A stretch of 64,000 bases of DNA from Archaeoglobi archaeon JdFR-42 (GTDB taxonomy: Archaea > Halobacteriota > Archaeoglobi > Archaeoglobales > JdFR-42), in NCBI GenBank assembly GCA_002010305.1, contig MTND01000022.1, positions 4,747-68,746 on the forward strand. The letters run 5' to 3'. Below are positions 9,172 through 16,523 of the stretch, piece by piece. The notes under the pieces were generated by a model. That model was not told where the DNA came from, did no database searches, and saw only the letters and a program-made list of their open reading frames with translations. The first letter of the stretch is position 1, and every line of letters starts with the position of its first letter. Made by a program: the position numbers and the translations under genes.

Positions 9172-9846
9172 GTGTATGTAGTGATATTCCAGCATGATGA
9201 AGGTGGTCTTCCAGGAACAATAGAAGAAATTTTAATAGATAGGAATGTGGATTATGCTGTGGTTAAGACCTTCAATGCTTCAAAGAAAGAGATGTATGAT
9301 TGTATTAATGAAGCAACTCATCTTATAATGTTAGGGGGATACATGGGTGCATATGAGGAGGATAAATATCCTTTTTTACGGGAAGAGATGGAAATAATAC
9401 GGAAGTTTGTAATAGAAAACCGTCCTGTGCTGGGAATATGTCTTGGGTCCCAATTGCTTGCCAGATCTATGGGATCCAGGGTATTTCCTTACAAGAAAGA
9501 ACTCGGGTGGTTCAGGATTCAGAGAGTTCAGGAAGACCCTATAATGAAAGGGATTCCCAAGGATCCTTTAGTATTTCAGTGGCATAAGGACTCCTATGAT
9601 CTCCCTGAAGGAGCAAAACTGCTATATGCTGGAAATGAAGTTCCTAATCAGGTTTTTAAACTGAATAAAGCAATTGGAGTCCAGTTTCATCCTGAAATAA
9701 CGAAGGAAATCCTTCAGGAATGGATTAAGGGAGCCAGGATGAGGAAAGATGAGCAAGAACACATTCTTACTGAGACTGATATTCATCTTCCAGCTCTCAA
9801 GAGACTTTGCAGACGGCTTATAGGGAATTTTCTTACATTAAGATGA
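9172..9846 (+). CDS. Class I glutamine amidotransferase, GMP-synthase-like
   Basis: The 224-residue protein is a stand-alone GATase-1 domain. The nucleophile elbow is GICLGSQLLA near residue 91, and the catalytic His-Glu pair is QFHPEIT near 166. Relatives release ammonia from glutamine for a partner or hydrolyse gamma-glutamyl bonds. No synthetase partner is next to it, so the true substrate is unknown. A TATA-like AAATATTTAT at about 9138-9147 lies about 27 bases before the ATG, so the mRNA is probably leaderless. Its TGA overlaps the ATG of the PAP2 gene. Confidence 0.85.
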   Translation: MYVVIFQHDEGGLPGTIEEILIDRNVDYAVVKTFNASKKEMYDCINEATHLIMLGGYMGAYEEDKYPFLREEMEIIRKFVIENRPVLGICLGSQLLARSMGSRVFPYKKELGWFRIQRVQEDPIMKGIPKDPLVFQWHKDSYDLPEGAKLLYAGNEVPNQVFKLNKAIGVQFHPEITKEILQEWIKGARMRKDEQEHILTETDIHLPALKRLCRRLIGNFLTLR

Positions 9847-10400
9847 CCGCTAATTGGGTATCCCCCTTCACCGACACAATCTCTTTGTTTTTGATGTACA
9901 TCAGCATAGTCGACACTTTTGTGTATAGGGTTATAGAAAAGCATCAGAATATTATTCTGGGCTATTTTTTCCATTATTTCTCTTATAGTGCATCCTCTCT
10001 GTTTTTGGTTTTGGTAATAGTCTTCATCTGGGTTATTAGAAAAAGAGTTCCATCATCTTTGGTACTTGCATCTGCAATCTCTTTGGCTGTGACCTATATT
10101 TTGAAATATGAAGTTGGACGAATCAGACCCATCCCCCTTTTCTTCTTAGAGAGTCCGTTAACTCCAGCTTTTCCAAGTGGTCACACCACGGTAGCGAGTG
10201 TATTATCAATCCATCTGTTCAGAATGGCACAGAATAGAAAATTGATTAGACTTATATCTGTAATTTATTTAATTCTCTCTGGATTTGCCAGGATGTATCT
10301 AGGAGTTCATTACCTTTCAGATGTTCTTGTGGGATATTTCGTTGGTTTTGTTGGATATCATCTGGCCAGCTATACCATCAGAAAACTAGAAAGAAAATGA
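9843..10400 (+). CDS. PAP2-family membrane phosphatase
   Basis: PAP2 enzymes remove phosphate from lipid phosphates or polyprenyl pyrophosphates at the membrane. The 185-residue protein has about five membrane segments and all three motifs of the phosphatase site: KYEVGRIRP, PSGHTT and ARMYLGVHYLSDVL. I chose the ATG at 9843 because it overlaps the stop of the upstream gene (ATGA) and gives a normal length. An earlier frame start at 9807 would overlap the upstream gene by 40 bases. Confidence 0.88.
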   Translation: MTANWVSPFTDTISLFLMYISIVDTFVYRVIEKHQNIILGYFFHYFSYSASSLFLVLVIVFIWVIRKRVPSSLVLASAISLAVTYILKYEVGRIRPIPLFFLESPLTPAFPSGHTTVASVLSIHLFRMAQNRKLIRLISVIYLILSGFARMYLGVHYLSDVLVGYFVGFVGYHLASYTIRKLERK

Positions 10401-10424
10401 AGGTAGGGTCAAAATCCAGAAAAA

Positions 10425-11243
10425 TTATATGAGTGTCTGAATAACTCTGTTAACATCTGGAAGCGAATCATCAATTCTCCTACCCATGTAGAGAGCTCTC
10501 TCATAGGTCTCTTTAGAGACCTGATAAAAAATCCCGATATATAGTTCATCTCTTATGGCAAGGTTCAGAGCTCTCTTCAGATTTTTTGGATCATGCCCCT
10601 CAAGCTTTTTTACCATTCTGTTATAGGTGTTCCATGTATTGTTAAAACTCACACATGGTTGAAGGATATCCACAAAAGAGAATCCTTTATGGAGGATGGC
10701 AGCCTTCATCACCTCTTTCAAGTGGTTTATATCTCCTGGATATGCTCTGGCAACAAAGGTAGCTCCAGAAACAAGCATTAATGCAGGGGGGTTAAGAGGC
10801 TCTTCAGGATTCCCGTTGGGAGTACTCCTTCCCTTGAATCCTTTTGGACTTGTAGCAGTTGCTTGGCCCGTAGTCAGTCCATACACTCCGTTATTATGCA
10901 CAAACATCGTTATATCGGCGTTTCTTTTCGCAGCATGAATCATATGAGCTATTCCTTCATTGTAAGCATCGCCATCTCCCGAAAAACCCACTGCTATCAA
11001 TTCTGGATTGGCTAATTTGAGACCTTCAAGAAAGGGAGGCACTCGCCCATGAATGGAATGAAAGCTTGATAAGTTGATATAGTCTGATATCTTTCCATGA
11101 CATCCTATACCGGAACATATTACTATTTTTTTCGGATCTATTTCTTTTGAGAGCTCAGCTACAACCTTTTTAAAGGCACTCAGTATTCCAAAATTCCCAC
11201 AGCCAGGACACCAGGTATTTTTGGCTGGCGTCTCCAGTCTCAT
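10425..11243 (-). CDS. korB: 2-oxoacid:ferredoxin oxidoreductase, beta subunit
   Basis: The beta subunit binds thiamine pyrophosphate and an Fe-S cluster and decarboxylates a 2-oxoacid to its CoA thioester with ferredoxin as acceptor. The 272-residue protein shows TWCPGCGNFG at the N-terminus, GIGCHGK, and the TPP-Mg motif GDGDAYNEG followed by HNNGVYGLTTGQ. The start overlaps the stop of the alpha/gamma gene. Lying near citrate synthase it most probably acts on 2-oxoglutarate, but pyruvate or another oxoacid cannot be excluded by eye. No separate delta (ferredoxin) subunit is present. Confidence 0.9.
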   Translation of the reverse strand: MRLETPAKNTWCPGCGNFGILSAFKKVVAELSKEIDPKKIVICSGIGCHGKISDYINLSSFHSIHGRVPPFLEGLKLANPELIAVGFSGDGDAYNEGIAHMIHAAKRNADITMFVHNNGVYGLTTGQATATSPKGFKGRSTPNGNPEEPLNPPALMLVSGATFVARAYPGDINHLKEVMKAAILHKGFSFVDILQPCVSFNNTWNTYNRMVKKLEGHDPKNLKRALNLAIRDELYIGIFYQVSKETYERALYMGRRIDDSLPDVNRVIQTLI

Positions 11244-12892
11244 AACAGCACCTCCTTCAATCTCTCATGCAATTCATCAGGAGTGAATGGTCTCCCATCC
11301 CATCGTCCAATGCTGGGAACATCAAACCCACAGAACTCTTTCAAAAGGGATCCAAGCTGACCTGTGAAGTTGCACTCCACGGTTACTGCTGTGCCAAACT
11401 CCAGATCTTTAATCTCCCAAAAGGGGAATGGGGCCAGATATCTAACCTGAACTATTTTCACTCCTTCTAATCTGCTGGCAGCTTCAACGACAGGCCCTTT
11501 GGCAGAGCCCCATGTGAAAACAATGTTATCTCCTTCACCATAATAGCCCACTGGATTCCGTCTCTTCACCTCTTCAATCAGTACTTTTTGTTTCCTCATT
11601 CTTTTTTCGTACATTGTAGATGACGTCTCAGAAACATCAGTTGTGTACCCCATCTCATCATGCTCGTTGCTATTCCCCTTTACTCTAGCTTCACCGGGAA
11701 AAGCTATGGGTGAAATACCATTCTCGGTTAGAGTATATCGCTTGTATGACTCTGAGTCTCCATAGAATCTTTCAGGGAGTTCGATACTCACCTCATCTTC
11801 TTCAATATCAACCGTTGTAGCACTTTCTGAAATCTGCCTGTCCATGAGGATGATACCTGGTGTTTGAATTTTCCAAGAGAGGTTCAAGACATCACCGGCC
11901 AGATAATAGGCTTCTTCTCCATCTCCGGGAGCTACCACGATTCGAGGAAATTCTCCATGTCCAGCGTGGATCACAAACCTCAGATCCTCCTGAGCATGGT
12001 ATGTTGGAAGGCCTGTGCTTGGCCCACCCCGCTGGACCTCAACAAATACCACAGGTACTTCTGTCATGCCAGCCATACTGAAAGCTTCCTGCATCAGAGC
12101 AAATCCCCCACCTGATGTGCCAACCATTACCCTTTTGCCTGCAAATGCGGTACCGATAGCCATTACTGCCACAGCAATTTCGTTCTCAGGTTGACTTACT
12201 ATTAGATTCAACTCATCCTGCCATCGGGCTAAAAAATGTAAAATGGAACTGGAAGGGGTCATTGGATATGCATAGTAATGTTTTAACCCCGCTCTAACCG
12301 CACCAAGAGCTAGGCACTGGTTACCATCCATCAAGGGTCTGGGCTCTCCGACCGGTTTAACTTCTCTAATGGGAAAATGTCGGGTAGAGGTGTATTCATA
12401 TCCTTTTAAAGCCAGTTCAATGTCTGGCCCGGCTTTTTCTCCAAACTCATCTCTAAAAATTTCATTAACAATCTCCAAATCAACACCGTACAGGTAACTT
12501 AGCGCACCAATACCTACTGCGTTTCTGAAAATACCCCCCACTCCAACCTCCTTTGCCATTTCAGTCATGTTAACGGAGATAGATGGCTTATTTCCATTGT
12601 AAGTAAATTTACCAGAGTCGAATAGGATCCTTTCACAGTTATTTTCGTGGAAGGGGACTATGTAGTCCTGCAAAGCGATTAAGAGCTCACTTTTCAGTTC
12701 ATGACTGTAAATTCTCCTCTCTGAGACCCGTATTATTGCGGCATTATGACCTCCACGTATCAACGATTGATACTCTTGATGAATATAAACATAATATCCG
12801 AGTCGCGAAAAAATTTTTCCCGCTATCATACCAGCTTCTCTAATCCCATCACCAGCCATTCCAGCAATTCTGAAGGTAAAATCCACTTTCAC
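11240..12892 (-). CDS. korA: 2-oxoacid:ferredoxin oxidoreductase, fused gamma-alpha subunit
   Basis: The 550-residue protein joins an N-terminal gamma domain (about 1-180; GMAGDGIREAG, YQSLIRGGHN) to an alpha domain (from about 190; GNQCLALGAVRAGLKHYYAYPMTP). The C-terminal part resembles the CoA/TPP domain region. It works with the beta subunit encoded just downstream, in the two-subunit form common in archaea. The start is GTG, with AGGTG ten bases upstream; this site lies in one arm of a perfect inverted repeat at 12893-12915, so initiation may be controlled there. Confidence 0.9.
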   Translation of the reverse strand: MKVDFTFRIAGMAGDGIREAGMIAGKIFSRLGYYVYIHQEYQSLIRGGHNAAIIRVSERRIYSHELKSELLIALQDYIVPFHENNCERILFDSGKFTYNGNKPSISVNMTEMAKEVGVGGIFRNAVGIGALSYLYGVDLEIVNEIFRDEFGEKAGPDIELALKGYEYTSTRHFPIREVKPVGEPRPLMDGNQCLALGAVRAGLKHYYAYPMTPSSSILHFLARWQDELNLIVSQPENEIAVAVMAIGTAFAGKRVMVGTSGGGFALMQEAFSMAGMTEVPVVFVEVQRGGPSTGLPTYHAQEDLRFVIHAGHGEFPRIVVAPGDGEEAYYLAGDVLNLSWKIQTPGIILMDRQISESATTVDIEEDEVSIELPERFYGDSESYKRYTLTENGISPIAFPGEARVKGNSNEHDEMGYTTDVSETSSTMYEKRMRKQKVLIEEVKRRNPVGYYGEGDNIVFTWGSAKGPVVEAASRLEGVKIVQVRYLAPFPFWEIKDLEFGTAVTVECNFTGQLGSLLKEFCGFDVPSIGRWDGRPFTPDELHERLKEVLL

Positions 12893-12915
12893 TTTATATC
12901 ACCTAGTGATATAAA
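12893..12915. promoter_or_regulatory. Perfect inverted repeat at the korA start (operator or RNA hairpin)
   Basis: Two 10-base arms, TTTATATCAC and GTGATATAAA, are separated by CTA. The repeat ends exactly at the korA start codon, and one arm holds the korA ribosome-binding site. It could be a repressor site over the transcript start, or an RNA hairpin hiding the ribosome-binding site. The sequence does not say which. Confidence 0.55.
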
Positions 12916-13057
12916 TAACCATAATAACTTAAAATAATTGTGGTACATAGTATTACTACTGAAAAGCTAGATCTAGAGTTCGCAGAACGCTACAACAGTT
13001 GATATGAACTCTTTTAGATGAAGGAATAAAAATGCCAGTGCTAAAACCATCTGTGTC

Positions 13058-14179
13058 TTATCTGTCCTCCAAAGGTATGTATTTCAGATTTTTCCGCCCC
13101 ACATATCTCTGGAGGGGCCGTATCAGTCTGTTATCTCTATACTGTTCTATCATATGTGCTGTCCATCCAGCTACCCGGGCGATGGCAAACATGCAGACAA
13201 ACATATCCACAGGAATGCCAAGGTTGGCATATATAGAGGCCGAGTAAAAGTCCACATTGGGATGAAGCCCTTTCTCACGATACACCACTTCTCTTAATTT
13301 TTCTGAAATCTCATACCATGTCAAATCCCCAGTATATTCGCCCAATTCCTGAGCTAGTTTTCTAAGTTCAATTGCCCTTGGATCCATGACCTTGTACACT
13401 CTATGTCCAAACCCCATAATTCTCTCTCCAGCCGCCAGAGCTCTCTTCACGTATCCTTCGACATTATCCACCTCTCCGATTTCTAGTAACATTTCCATGA
13501 CTTTTTGGCTCGCTCCACCATGTAATGGGCCCATAAGGGTCGCAATAGCAGCCACAATACCAGAATACATGTCTGCTAGAGTTGATGCAGAAATTCTTGC
13601 AGTAAAGGTGCTCGCATTCATGGTATGTTCTGCATGAAGGAGAAAATCCAAATCCAGAACCCTAGTTTCAATCTCTCCGGCCCTCTCCCCTCTGAGCATG
13701 TATAGAAAATTGGCTGTGTGATTCAGATGGGGATCAGGAGGTATGACCTCTTTTCCATTTCTGATTCGATCAAAATAGGCCACAATGGTGGGAAATACTG
13801 CCAGTAATCTCTTACTTCTCTCCATATTTCTCTCTTCTGAGTAATCTTCAAGCCTCTCGTCAAAAGAACTAAGAAAGGATATTGCCGTTCTCAAGGCAAT
13901 CATAGGATGAGTTGTGCTGGGAAGGAGTTTCAGGAGTTCTACTATCTCTTCAGGCACCTCTCTCCTATTTCTCAGATCGTTTTTGAATTTCTCGAACTCC
14001 TTTTTTTTAGGAAGATAGCCATACCACAGTAAAAAAGCAACCTCTTCAAAAGAAGAATTTTTGGCAAGCTTGTGCACATCATAGCCTCTGTACTCAAGTA
14101 TACCTTTTTCACCATCTATGCAGCTCAACTCGGACTCAGCTGCCACGACACCTTCAAGTCCATAACTTTTCAAGGGCAT
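13058..14179 (-). CDS. gltA: Citrate synthase (Si type)
   Basis: The enzyme condenses oxaloacetate and acetyl-CoA to citrate. The 373-residue protein is of the short archaeal/Gram-positive type. It starts with GLEGVVAAESELSCIDGEKG and has the active-site blocks LLHAEHTMNASTF near residue 180, GPLHGGASQKVM, GFGHRVYK near 257 and a C-terminal WYEI...YSASIY region. With the adjacent 2-oxoacid oxidoreductase it suggests an oxidative or reversible branch between acetyl-CoA and 2-oxoglutarate for glutamate synthesis. Aconitase and isocitrate dehydrogenase are not in the window. Confidence 0.94.
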   Translation of the reverse strand: MPLKSYGLEGVVAAESELSCIDGEKGILEYRGYDVHKLAKNSSFEEVAFLLWYGYLPKKKEFEKFKNDLRNRREVPEEIVELLKLLPSTTHPMIALRTAISFLSSFDERLEDYSEERNMERSKRLLAVFPTIVAYFDRIRNGKEVIPPDPHLNHTANFLYMLRGERAGEIETRVLDLDFLLHAEHTMNASTFTARISASTLADMYSGIVAAIATLMGPLHGGASQKVMEMLLEIGEVDNVEGYVKRALAAGERIMGFGHRVYKVMDPRAIELRKLAQELGEYTGDLTWYEISEKLREVVYREKGLHPNVDFYSASIYANLGIPVDMFVCMFAIARVAGWTAHMIEQYRDNRLIRPLQRYVGRKNLKYIPLEDR

Positions 14180-14385
14180 TCAATCACCATATATGCTGTT
14201 TTATATGTTATATTATATTAATTTTGTAATACCCTGATTCTGGACAACAGCAAATCGAATATGGAAATCAAATCCTTTAATCAATAGGATAATAGGTTTT
14301 TAATTTTTAATTGATAGGAATTATTTTGAAAATTAAATCAGGCGTCCAAAAGATATATATTATCTATAATCAAGGGGCAGATGTT

Positions 14386-14859
14386 ATGGTCAAACTGAGT
14401 CCCATGAATCTTTATCAATTACTTCCGAAAACGAATTGCAAAGAATGTGGTGAACAGACCTGTATGGCTTTTGCGTTCAAGCTGGTATCGAGAGAACGAG
14501 AGCTAGTGGAATGCAGACCCCTAATGGAAGATTCAAAATATGCACAACAAAAGAAAGAACTTGAGGAACTATTAAAACCTCTTGAAGACGCAACTGAAAC
14601 CGGGATGATCATCTATCCCGAACGCTGTGTTGGTTGTGGAAATTGTGTGGTTGCCTGTCCAGTTAATGTATCTGAAGATCCTCATGGCTGTGCTATAGGT
14701 CTGGGGCCTAAAAATGACAGAGTTATACTCCGTATTGTAGATGGAAAGGTCCAGGCTTATAATGTTAGCACCTGCAGACGATTTGGTAAGAATAAAATTC
14801 TGTGCAACGGATGCATTGTTACCTGCCCCACTAGGGCGATAGAATTTGCTGAGGGATAA
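14386..14859 (+). CDS. Fe-S protein with CdhE-like [4Fe-4S] motif and ferredoxin domain
   Basis: The 157-residue protein begins with a segment closely similar to the N-terminus of CdhE (YQLLPKTNCKECGEQTC with a later ECRPL cysteine), i.e. a corrinoid-protein-type [4Fe-4S] motif. Two ferredoxin-like motifs follow, CVGCGNCVVACP and CNGCIVTCP. It is the first gene of a set with fwdB and fwdD, and its end overlaps fwdB, so it is probably an electron-transfer subunit of the formylmethanofuran dehydrogenase. A TATA-like ATATATATTATC at about 14353 fits an mRNA starting just before the ATG at 14386. Confidence 0.75.
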   Translation: MVKLSPMNLYQLLPKTNCKECGEQTCMAFAFKLVSRERELVECRPLMEDSKYAQQKKELEELLKPLEDATETGMIIYPERCVGCGNCVVACPVNVSEDPHGCAIGLGPKNDRVILRIVDGKVQAYNVSTCRRFGKNKILCNGCIVTCPTRAIEFAEG

Positions 14860-16048
14860 TGTGATATGCACTGGATGTGCCTGTCTATGCGATGATATTG
14901 AATTGGAAAATGGAAAAGTACATAATGCATGCATCAAAGGAGTTGCACTCATCAAAAAAGCTCAAAACACCCACTTCACTCCTGTAGCAGACGGTCGGAA
15001 GGTGGATGGAGAGAAAGCCATTGATGAGGCCATCACTAAGATCCAGAATTCTGAGAACTTTGCTATTTATGGACTGGACACGGTACCTCTGAGAGCCCAG
15101 CAAATAGCCATCGATATTGCGAAAAAGACAGAAGGTTACATAGATGATGCATCCTCTCTTTGTATGGGTGTGTTTGTAGAGGAGATTTTACTTGAGCGCA
15201 TTAAAAGTACGACCCTTGAGGAGGTGAGGGATCGAGCTGATTTCACACTGTACTGGGGTGCAGACCCATTTAATTCTCACCCACGACACATCTCGAGGTT
15301 TACTTATTACCCTAGAGGACAGTTCAGGCAGAAAGGATGGGAAGAGGACAGGTATCTGGCTGTGGTGGACATCAGAGAGAGTTACACATCTAAACTGGCG
15401 AAAAAAATCATAATGGTGGAAAATGACGAGGAGTTCATCCAATCTCTGATAGATGTAGCAAACGGAAATACCCCTTCAGCCTATCTCAGAGATGCAGTGG
15501 AGCTCATAACCAGAATAAAAAAATCAGAATTTGGTGTGATGTTTGGCGGTCTTGGTCTTAGATATGGATTAAGTGATATTGGCTTGTTGAAAAATTTACT
15601 GGACGAGCTTAATAATCTGACAGAATTTTATTTCATTCCGATGGGATGCCATCCCAATATGAGAGGGTTTAACGAACTTCTGTTTGCATCCGTCGGAGAG
15701 CTGAACAGTTACAGTTTCAGAGATGGAATACGGGATAGCACATTCTCTTTCTCCAGCTTATTGACTAAGGAACAGATAGATACAATCCTTATTGTCGGAG
15801 CGGATCCTGTTGCCTCTCTTCCTTTCGAAATTGCCAGTAAAATAGCAAAAGCTAATGTTATTCTACTGGATCCGTGCCCGTCATACACATCCAAAATCGC
15901 TGATGTAGTCATTCCAACTTCTGTTTCAGGTATTGGTGCTGGAGGAGAGATGATACGTATTGACGGTAAAAAGATCAAGTTTGAAGCACACTCACTTGAA
16001 GAAATTACGGACGAATATGTGTTGAAAAGAATTGAGGAGGCGATTTAA
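14846..16048 (+). CDS. fwdB: Formylmethanofuran dehydrogenase subunit B (molybdopterin catalytic subunit)
   Basis: FwdB carries the Mo/W-bispterin and a [4Fe-4S] cluster and interconverts CO2 and formate or formyl groups in the first step of the methyl branch of C1 metabolism. The 400-residue protein has the N-terminal cluster motif CTGCACLCDDIELENGK, then DDASSLCMGV, where the cysteine is the expected metal ligand. The rest is a molybdopterin oxidoreductase fold (LIVGADPVASLPF, VVIPTSVSGIGAGGEMIRID). The TTG start gives the usual N-terminal length; a GTG at 14861 is possible. fwdA and fwdC are absent here. Confidence 0.88.
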   Translation: MLRDNVICTGCACLCDDIELENGKVHNACIKGVALIKKAQNTHFTPVADGRKVDGEKAIDEAITKIQNSENFAIYGLDTVPLRAQQIAIDIAKKTEGYIDDASSLCMGVFVEEILLERIKSTTLEEVRDRADFTLYWGADPFNSHPRHISRFTYYPRGQFRQKGWEEDRYLAVVDIRESYTSKLAKKIIMVENDEEFIQSLIDVANGNTPSAYLRDAVELITRIKKSEFGVMFGGLGLRYGLSDIGLLKNLLDELNNLTEFYFIPMGCHPNMRGFNELLFASVGELNSYSFRDGIRDSTFSFSSLLTKEQIDTILIVGADPVASLPFEIASKIAKANVILLDPCPSYTSKIADVVIPTSVSGIGAGGEMIRIDGKKIKFEAHSLEEITDEYVLKRIEEAI

Positions 16049-16099
16049 ATATCTCTAGACTTTGGAAAGTTCATAGCTTCTCCAGAATTTGAAGTTGAA

Positions 16100-16453
16100 G
16101 TGATTGTAACAAGAGATGTATTTCACAGTGAAGTTAGAGAAACGGACAAGGAAAGTGATAGCTATATTGAGTTATCGGCAACCCTCTATATGAGAGAAGA
16201 AGATATGAAAAAGTTCGATCTTGGTGATGGAGATGTAGTAGAGATTACTTCTACTGCCAACAATAACTCTCTCCGGGTATCAGTTAAGAATAGCAATGAA
16301 GCCCCTCCAGGAAAGGCCATGATGGTCAACAGCATTCTGGTGAATCAGCTCGTCAGTATAGAGAATTTAAAGAGATTTAAGGCAAAAATAAAAAAAGTTG
16401 GTGGTAATGTGACCAGACCGGAAGATATAATGGCGAAATTCGAAAGGAAATGA
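16100..16453 (+). CDS. fwdD: Formylmethanofuran dehydrogenase subunit D (molybdopterin dinucleotide-binding)
   Basis: The 117-residue protein matches the small FwdD subunit, which completes the pterin-binding pocket of FwdB. LSATLYMREEDMKKFDLGDGDVVEITS is cut here into its core, FDLGDGDVVEIT, the aspartate-decarboxylase-like barrel signature, and APPGKAMMVNSIL follows. The start is GTG. The 17 codons before it are open and in the same frame as fwdB, which ends in TAA at 16046-16048, so the true start could be a little upstream. No strong ribosome-binding site is seen. Confidence 0.8.
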   Translation: MIVTRDVFHSEVRETDKESDSYIELSATLYMREEDMKKFDLGDGDVVEITSTANNNSLRVSVKNSNEAPPGKAMMVNSILVNQLVSIENLKRFKAKIKKVGGNVTRPEDIMAKFERK

Positions 16454-16477
16454 TTTATAATTGGCAATATTGTAAAA

Positions 16478-16518
16478 ATCTTTTTATATGGACGGAATGT
16501 GAAGTGAAAGGGAGGTTA
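16478..16518 (+). promoter_or_regulatory. Promoter and ribosome-binding site of the CODH/ACS operon
   Basis: TCTTTTTATATGG at about 16480-16492 is a good archaeal TATA box about 30 bases before GAAAGGGAGGTT, whose GGGAGGT is a strong ribosome-binding site for cdhA. The operon that follows is long and tightly packed, so this is probably its main promoter. Confidence 0.5.
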
Positions 16519-16523
16519 AAACC

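Noticed and set aside
16046-16100. fwdB and fwdD as one gene read through a TAA
   Set aside because: They are in the same frame, but FwdB and FwdD are separate proteins in known complexes and a GTG start is available.
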